Shown: positions 17,201 through 21,128 of the stretch, one piece after another
Layout: each line of letters opens with the position of its first letter
Numbering within the stretch: position 1 is the first letter of the stretch
Assembly: GCA_038206235.1 (NCBI GenBank)
Contig: JBBRBB010000047.1
Coordinates: 1-21,128 of the forward strand
Source: JBBRBB01 sp038206235
GTDB lineage: Bacteria > Bacteroidota > Bacteroidia > Chitinophagales > Chitinophagaceae
DNA: 21,128 nucleotides
Reading direction: 5' to 3'
Program-made: the position numbers and the translations under genes
The notes under the pieces: model-generated
Seen by the model: the letters and a program-made list of their open reading frames with translations, nothing else
Database searches by the model: none
What the model was told of the DNA's origin: nothing

Positions 17201-17426
17201 TCCTGTGAAGCTGATGGAAAAGCTTGGCGGATTAAAGGTTCAAATTGCAAACAGCGACAACAAACCTACACAACAGGAGTATGATTTGTTTGCTGATTTA
17301 TCACAACGCTTTACAGTGCCATTACAAAAACTGAAAAAAATTGTGGATACAGAAATACCAAAGTTTAATGATGCCGCAGCAAAATATAAAACGCTGCCTG
17401 TAGATGTTACTAAGGGATTGAAGTAA
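14262..17426 (+). CDS. Secreted sortilin/VPS10-like BNR (Asp-box) repeat protein
   Basis: A 1054-residue exported protein. The first 20 residues form a signal peptide (hydrophobic core, ending LHA-Q), so it is periplasmic or surface exposed. Residues about 30-690 carry at least eleven Asp-box motifs of the S/T-x-D-x-G-x-T-W type (KTTDGGNTW near 70, then SIDAGKTW, SMDGGKTW, SIDGGDTW, SMDAGKTW, SIDGGKTF and others to SFNNGDNW near 685), spaced as in beta-propellers of the sortilin/VPS10 and photosystem-stability (YCF48/BNR) type. Residues about 700-1054 are a separate C-terminal region with a helical segment near 905-945. No sialidase catalytic set is evident, so the frequent 'glycosyl hydrolase' label is not supported. 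No type IX secretion C-terminal domain was seen. Close to the usual length of this widespread Bacteroidota family; its function is unknown. Confidence 0.85.
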   Translation: MNRFTLLLICIILTTTLHAQKTKNSDSNYAALKWRSIGPYRGGRCLAVSGVIGDPYTYYMGATGGGVWKTTDGGNTWLSISDTTFHSSSVGSIAIAPSNPNIIYVGMGEYAIRNTAIMGDGIYKSIDAGKTWNRLMWLDASAVAHILVHPTNADVVYAAVMGKMFGANKERGVYKSMDGGKTWKQILYKNDSTGAINIQFDPNNPSILYASLWQCYRNSWSLNDGGSGSGLYKSIDGGDTWQLISNNAGLPKGIYGKITSAVAASNSNHVYAMMENKNGGLFSSMDAGKTWTRVSTNNDLTQRPWYFSGVWVDPKNENHVYVMNVEYWQSIDGGKTFTRISQEHGDNHDMWINPNNPDNFIIGDDGSAAVTFNGGKTWTDEDLPTGQFYHVNLDNDFPYNAYGGQQDWGPIRVATRTTGYSIGKNDWYTPAGGEAGYIVPDPKNPQITYGGEYDGIMTRHDKSNNQYQVVSVYPEVNDGAGVVVKKHRFQWTYPISFSPWNDNTLYCTSQYVHRSTNGGMSWEIISPDLTTNDTTKQRQSGGPITADNTGAEVYCDIYAFAESPAQQGVLWAGSDDGLVHVSRDNGKSWDNVTPAALPKWATVSIIDPSHSDAGTCYFAAHAYRIDNTKPYIFRTTDYGKTWQLITTGLAPNVYTRCVREDPNRKGLLYAGTETGVYVSFNNGDNWQSLQMNLPVTPVHDIQIKKDMKEVVLATHGRAFWVLDDVTPLYEMSNEISKSNAYLFTPRISYRMDGGQHEAPDFQEGTNAPNGVIVYYMLKKPVSKELKLEFLTAKGDSIITYSNLKDRNGKAIEKNEDFYEEKKDKIEGVLKNEPGVYRFVWDLSYPEAKRFSDDWIYNYQLGAIRTLPGNYLVRLYNGDTLLMERSVSVTLNPKVKTLQADLQAQTDLLNDITKKQIEISTAIKQIHSIKKQINDFTGSIEDTTKARPLKDLGKPILDSLAAIEEVLYQPKIKAGEDGLRFPVKLMEKLGGLKVQIANSDNKPTQQEYDLFADLSQRFTVPLQKLKKIVDTEIPKFNDAAAKYKTLPVDVTKGLK

Positions 17427-17460
17427 TGGAGTATGGTACTATAAATTTTTAAATTTTTTT

Positions 17461-17554
17461 TACCACATAGAAAGATAGAAAACATAGCTGCACATAGTTT
17501 CATGAATTGGATTTCTATGTGTTTCTTCTATCTGCCCTATGTGTCTATGTGGTA
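17461..17554. repeat. Long imperfect inverted repeat (ACCACATAGA type)
   Basis: TACCACATAGA (17461-17471) and TCTATGTGGTA (17544-17554) are exact reverse complements. The arms continue imperfectly with AGATAGAAAACATAG against CTATGTGTTTCTTCTATCT, giving a hairpin of over 90 bases just after the BNR gene. Such CACATAGAAACATAG elements recur in Bacteroidota intergenic DNA. It may also serve as a bidirectional transcription stop or mRNA-stabilising structure. Confidence 0.6.
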
Positions 17555-17655
17555 ACTTTTAAGAAATGGTTTTAAAAAGTCCGTGCACAAAAAAAAATTA
17601 TATCAGTCATTTTCACTTTTAAAAATTATATACTATTTTCGTGATTCATCAAAAG

Positions 17656-17664
17656 AAAGGAGGT
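17656..17664 (+). promoter_or_regulatory. Unusually strong Shine-Dalgarno sequence
   Basis: AAAGGAGGT is fully complementary to the anti-Shine-Dalgarno ACCTCCTTT, and the preceding AG may extend pairing to 11 bases (17654-17664). It sits 5 bases before an ATG. Shine-Dalgarno sequences are rare in this phylum, where the anti-SD is mostly sequestered on the ribosome, so this is exceptional within the window. Confidence 0.65.
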
Positions 17665-17668
17665 ATTC

Positions 17669-17716
17669 ATGCAATCTGCAGATAGTTCATGGAAACCTTC
17701 GGTTGGTATCGCCTAA
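17669..17716 (+). CDS. Putative 15-residue micropeptide or leader ORF
   Basis: An ATG optimally placed behind the strong Shine-Dalgarno opens a 15-codon ORF, MQSADSSWKPSVGIA, ending TAA at 17716. A second short frame (ATG 17689, METFGWYRLTGLLH) overlaps it. The sequence folds: GGAAACC (17691-17697) can pair with GGTTGCTCC (17719-17727) around an inner GGTTGG/CCTAACC hairpin. A terminator follows at 17759. The arrangement suggests a tiny independent transcript or a regulatory leader rather than part of the downstream peptidase gene, from which the terminator separates it. Coding is unproven; the ribosome-binding site may serve regulation. Confidence 0.4.
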   Translation: MQSADSSWKPSVGIA

Positions 17717-17743
17717 CCGGGTTGCTCCATTAAAATAATCTGT

Positions 17744-17756
17744 CCCGCCATGCGGG
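17744..17756. repeat. CCCGC-CAT-GCGGG hairpin
   Basis: A 5-bp GC-only stem with a 3-nt loop, immediately before the terminator stem. The same CCCGC/GCGGG pair forms the core of the inverted-repeat element at 14100-14114. GC-rich palindromes of this kind are often dispersed repeats. Confidence 0.4.
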
Positions 17757-17758
17757 AG

Positions 17759-17790
17759 GCCACTAAAGAAATTTAGTGGCTTTTTATTTT
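17759..17790 (+). terminator. Rho-independent terminator
   Basis: GCCACTAAA (17759-17767) and TTTAGTGGC (17772-17780) form a perfect 9-bp stem with a GAAA tetraloop, followed by TTTTTATTTTT. This is the clearest terminator in the window and ends the small unit starting near 17650. Confidence 0.85.
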
Positions 17791-17858
17791 TCCATATTGA
17801 AGCGATTCTTCAATCGGAATTAAAGAAAAAATTACATTTACTCTCTAAAACCTTTTGC

Positions 17859-19673
17859 ATGAAATCAACTCATCTTCTCATCTTCTTTTATTCTCTTGTT
17901 ATATTTTCCTGTTCAACTGAAAAGAATAATTCAAATCTTCAGCAACAGGCACAGACATATCTCGATGCTTATAACAAACAATATCAATCGCTAAATTATA
18001 CAGATGCACTTGCGCAATGGAAGTTAAATACACGTATAGTAAAGGGAGATACCATTTCGCAACATTTAGCAGATGAAGCAGACAAAGTTCTTGCAAAGTA
18101 TACCGGCAGCAAAGCCAACATAGATTCTGCCAAAAAATATCTCGGTATAAAAGAACAGCTAACACCTTTACAGGTGCGGCAATTTGAGGTGATACTTTTC
18201 AATGCAGGCAACAATCCTGAAATAGCCGGAACCATTGTAAACAGGCGCATTGAAGCAACCAATGCTCAAACATCTGCTCTGTATGGCTTTACCTATACAA
18301 TAGATGGAAAGCAGGTAACCACAGGAGATATTGATGATATTCTTCAAACATCAAATGAACTTAATCAAAGATTAAAAGCATGGCAGGCAAGTAAAGAAGT
18401 TGGCAAAACTTTGAAAGTTGGCCTCGATTCCCTGCAGCAATTACGCAATGAAAGTGTAACGCCTTTGGGGTATAAAGATTTTTTCGATTACAATGCAAAA
18501 GAATATGGCATGAGTGAGGATGATATTATTCAGCTCACTCATCAATTTATTACAGAAGCGTGGCCCTTGTATCGTGAATTACATACATGGGCTCGCTATG
18601 AACTTGCAGAAAAATATCATCAGCCTGTGCCTGATTATCTTCCTGCGCATTGGCTGCCCAATCGCTGGGGACAGGATTGGAGTGAGCTTGTTGATGTGAA
18701 AGGACTAAGCATTGATTCGGTTTTAAAATCTCATGGCGCAGAATGGATGGCGCATGAGAGTGAGAAATTTTATGAAAGCATCGGCTTCGATTCTTTGCCC
18801 GCTCCTTTCTGGCAAAACAGCAGCTTATATCCTGTGCCTGCAGATTCACCTTTTACAAAAAATAATCATGCTTCTGCATGGCATATTGATTTGGATAAAG
18901 ATGTTCGCTCACTGCAAAGCATCACTCCTACAACAGATTACTGGAGCACGGTGCTGCATGAGTATGGACATATCTATTATTATCTTACGTATTCAAATCC
19001 TGATGTTCCGCTCATCTTACGCAATGGAGCTAACCGCGGTTATCATGAAGCTTTTGGTACCATGATGGGATTAGCTTCTTTACAAAAACCATTTCTTGAA
19101 AACCTTGGCATGATACAAAAGGGTGTGCAAACAAATGACACGCTGAAATTATTAAAAGAAGCGCTTGATTATATTGTGCATATTCCCTGGGGCAGCGGTG
19201 TTATGACTGAATTTGAATATGATTTGTATGCAAAAAAAATTCCTGAAGATGAATACAACAAAACCTGGTGGGATTTGGTTAAGAAATACCAGGGCATTGT
19301 TCCTGCTACAGAGCGCGGTGAAGAGTATTGTGATGCAGCAACCAAAACACATATTAATGATGACCCTGCACAATATTATGATTACTCCATTGCAAACATT
19401 TTGCTTTTTCAATTTCATACTTTTATTGCCGACAGTATATTGCATCAGGACCCTCATGCAACCAATTACTGGGGCAGCAAAGGCGTTGGCGATTTTCTTA
19501 AAGCGGTAATGAAAACCGGGGCCAGTGTTGACTGGCGGCAGCATCTGCAGGAAACCATTCACAGCGATATGAGCGCAAAACCAATGGTAGATTATTTTGC
19601 ACCGCTCATGGATTATTTAAAAAGAGTAAATGCCGGAAGAAAATATACGCTTCCTGAAAAACCGGAGTTTTAA
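17859..19673 (+). CDS. M2 (ACE-like) family zinc metallopeptidase, lipoprotein
   Basis: A 604-residue peptidase of the angiotensin-converting-enzyme family (M2), which removes dipeptides from the C-terminus of oligopeptides. The zinc site is HEYGH (H367, E368, H371), followed by the third ligand in NRGYHEAFG (E397), the same arrangement as HEMGH...NPGFHEAIG of ACE with two extra residues between. The segment VPLILRNGANRGYHE and the late FQFHTFIADSI also match the family. The N-terminus is a lipoprotein signal: hydrophobic residues 6-16, then a lipobox IFSC with acylated C18, so the enzyme would be membrane anchored in the periplasm or on the surface. Length fits single-domain bacterial M2 peptidases. 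It is transcribed separately, after the terminator at 17759. Confidence 0.9.
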   Translation: MKSTHLLIFFYSLVIFSCSTEKNNSNLQQQAQTYLDAYNKQYQSLNYTDALAQWKLNTRIVKGDTISQHLADEADKVLAKYTGSKANIDSAKKYLGIKEQLTPLQVRQFEVILFNAGNNPEIAGTIVNRRIEATNAQTSALYGFTYTIDGKQVTTGDIDDILQTSNELNQRLKAWQASKEVGKTLKVGLDSLQQLRNESVTPLGYKDFFDYNAKEYGMSEDDIIQLTHQFITEAWPLYRELHTWARYELAEKYHQPVPDYLPAHWLPNRWGQDWSELVDVKGLSIDSVLKSHGAEWMAHESEKFYESIGFDSLPAPFWQNSSLYPVPADSPFTKNNHASAWHIDLDKDVRSLQSITPTTDYWSTVLHEYGHIYYYLTYSNPDVPLILRNGANRGYHEAFGTMMGLASLQKPFLENLGMIQKGVQTNDTLKLLKEALDYIVHIPWGSGVMTEFEYDLYAKKIPEDEYNKTWWDLVKKYQGIVPATERGEEYCDAATKTHINDDPAQYYDYSIANILLFQFHTFIADSILHQDPHATNYWGSKGVGDFLKAVMKTGASVDWRQHLQETIHSDMSAKPMVDYFAPLMDYLKRVNAGRKYTLPEKPEF

Positions 19674-19718
19674 ATCAGTTGTGCCATACAATTAAAGAAT
19701 TTTAAAAACGAAATCTTA

Positions 19719-20432
19719 TCAAATTATATTTATAATTATGTGCTGTGCAGTAATTGCCAGTGTGTAATTAATAGCAATAACACAACAGCCAATCGCCACA
19801 ACTTTCCAGCGTGAATATGCTTTCAATAAATTGATAGTGGTGATAATATTGTAGGCAGTGATGATGGGAAATTCTATATATCTCGTTTCTAAATGCGGCC
19901 AAATGAACTTTAAAGCATTCACCGGTATAATAAGTAAAAAGAAAAATGAAGTAACATAAAACGTAATAACAAGCCATTCGGCATAATTGTATTTGAACCG
20001 AATAAAGATAAGCCAGGAAGAAAGTGCATACAAAGGAGAAAGCAGCACCTGCTCAAAAACAAGATAATGCTGAAAGAAATATATTTCTTTCACATCCCCG
20101 GCATTGAAATATTTCGACACAATAAAATTTATCCAGTATTCCGCCAACCCGCAGGCAGTAGCGCAAAGAAAAAACATGGAGAAGGGCTTTTGAAGCTTTG
20201 CTCTGTGTCCCTCTAAATAATTTTTCTGAATAGTGCCCGGTTCTTTCAATAATTGTTTGAGTGTATAACCGAAGCCATGTTCAAAGTGGGTAAAGAAGTG
20301 AAATACTTCACCAAGTAAATGTTTCAGTGTAATGCGCTCGATGAAAAAGATTTGTCCGCAGGTTGAACAATATTTGCCTTCGCCTTTATAACCGCAGTTT
20401 TTACAAGTATGGGTATCTTTGGTTGTAGTCAT
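19719..20432 (-). CDS. DUF3667 zinc-ribbon membrane protein
   Basis: A 237-residue protein. It begins with a zinc ribbon, C10-x2-C13-x8-C22-x2-C25 (CKNCGYKGEGKYCSTCGQ), then the DUF3667 hallmark: ERITLKHLLGEVFHFF...HGFGYTLKQLLKEPGTIQKNYLEGHRAKLQKPFSMF. The remainder has about four hydrophobic segments (roughly residues 88-112, 125-146, 153-178 and 215-237), consistent with an inner-membrane protein and a cytoplasmic zinc ribbon. Family function is unknown; it is common in Bacteroidota. It is convergent with the M2 peptidase gene (45 bases apart), with no strong terminator evident between them. Start ATG at 20432 is supported by the zinc ribbon immediately following. Confidence 0.85.
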   Translation of the reverse strand: MTTTKDTHTCKNCGYKGEGKYCSTCGQIFFIERITLKHLLGEVFHFFTHFEHGFGYTLKQLLKEPGTIQKNYLEGHRAKLQKPFSMFFLCATACGLAEYWINFIVSKYFNAGDVKEIYFFQHYLVFEQVLLSPLYALSSWLIFIRFKYNYAEWLVITFYVTSFFFLLIIPVNALKFIWPHLETRYIEFPIITAYNIITTINLLKAYSRWKVVAIGCCVIAINYTLAITAQHIIINII

Positions 20433-20663
20433 GTATTCTTTTCCTGGCGCTTAAAGATAAATAGTTGCCACGAAAACAGACGAAACAGTTTTAAATTTGC
20501 GGGAATAAGTTTAGCAAGCAGAGTCCATAGTTGGGGGAGTGCAATTGCAAATACTGCGTTTACATTGTAAGTTTAGGAAGCGGAAAAAAGAATTTGAAAA
20601 TTGAAGAATGAATCGGATGAGGCTTATGCTGCCATGTTATTCTGATGTGAGCTTCACCAATAA

Positions 20664-21128
20664 TTATTTATAAACTACAACCAGCTTGGGATGCTTTGAA
20701 GCATCACTATATTCTGATGAGTAAAACCCCATTGACCTGAAAACTTTTTCAGTTTCTAATCTTAAGCGGAAACCATAATTTGAAGAAGGATTTTGAATCA
20801 TGATTGATACAAGTTTTGAAACATCCACGTTCACATCATAATTATATTTACCGGTTGAGGGAGGAATAGGGGATTGATTGAAGCTTGTGGCCGAAGGCTG
20901 ATTGTTCCAGCTTACTGAATTTTCGCTCCAGCTTGATGTTACACGCTGAACAAGCACCGTATTTGTTTCGCTATAAGGTGAACCCGGATAATACGAATCT
21001 CCCATAGGTAAATGTGTGGACGGTGAGGTGAGTCCATACAGAAAAAGATTTGCAGAAACGATTTGTGCAGAGGCAGGAATTTGATTCAAATCTTCAAATT
21101 TTATTAAAGACCGTGCAAAAATTGTGAA
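20664..21128 (-). CDS. DNRLRE-domain protein, C-terminal part (runs off window)
   Basis: An open minus-strand frame continues from the TAA at 20664 to the window edge; the internal TTG at 21089 is not the start, because the 13 codons upstream (FTIFARSLIKFED) are in frame and match the family opening R-S-L-I-K-F-D. What is visible is one DNRLRE (CBM96-like) module: SLIKFEDLNQIPASAQIVSANLFLYG, then VQRVTSSWSENSVSWNNQP, DVSKLVSIMIQNP and a closing KHPKLVVVYK. Such beta-sandwich modules occur in secreted or surface proteins, often carbohydrate-active or adhesive. The N-terminal region, including any signal peptide, is outside the window. No type IX secretion C-terminal domain follows the module. 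Confidence 0.8.
   Translation of the reverse strand, partial: FTIFARSLIKFEDLNQIPASAQIVSANLFLYGLTSPSTHLPMGDSYYPGSPYSETNTVLVQRVTSSWSENSVSWNNQPSATSFNQSPIPPSTGKYNYDVNVDVSKLVSIMIQNPSSNYGFRLRLETEKVFRSMGFYSSEYSDASKHPKLVVVYK

Overview
The window reads as a chromosomal segment of a Bacteroidota bacterium, probably near Chitinophagaceae. Evidence: TTTG-N19-TAnnTTTG type promoters, a general lack of Shine-Dalgarno sequences, a DUF3667 protein, a secreted sortilin-like BNR-repeat protein, an M2 peptidase lipoprotein and a DNRLRE-domain protein. The genus-level placement is inference.

Layout. (a) 1-2014, minus: 5' two thirds of a 23S rRNA gene, cut by the window edge. Its leader (2015-2415) holds a hairpin, a boxA and two rRNA-type promoters. 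No 16S or tRNA gene lies upstream of it, so the 23S looks unlinked, unless the assembly is chimeric. (b) 2521-11517, plus: six tightly packed genes that look like one AT-rich operon. They encode a NurA-like nuclease, a HerA-like hexameric ATPase with an odd P-loop, two paralogous GHKL (Hsp90/MutL-fold) ATPases, an unrecognised 316-residue protein, and a radical-SAM protein with an N-terminal cobalamin-binding-like domain. I know of no named system with this composition. It is the best candidate here for an undescribed defence or DNA-processing system. (c) 11518-13149: gene-poor, scarred DNA with a 5'-truncated OB-fold gene remnant, a short dispersed-type palindrome, a MazF/PemK-type toxin-antitoxin pair whose antitoxin seems to have lost its ancestral start codon, and an inverted repeat. 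(d) 13150-13955: an ECF sigma factor with a small zinc-finger anti-sigma-like partner, followed by a structured inverted-repeat element. (e) 14262-19673: two exported proteins, a large BNR/sortilin-like protein and an ACE-type M2 metallopeptidase lipoprotein. Between them lie a long inverted repeat and a small transcription-unit-like element (an exceptionally strong Shine-Dalgarno, a 15-codon ORF, RNA structure and a strong terminator). (f) 19719-21128, minus: a DUF3667 membrane protein and the C-terminal part of a DNRLRE-domain protein running off the window.

How the genes may work together. In the operon, NurA and HerA would form the DNA-end translocase/nuclease. The two GHKL ATPases could form a heteromeric ATP-gated clamp or switch. 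The 316-residue protein and the radical-SAM enzyme would supply sensing, modification or an effector chemistry that cannot be named from sequence alone. Regions c-f look like ordinary chromosomal genes in somewhat less AT-rich DNA (judged by eye, not computed).
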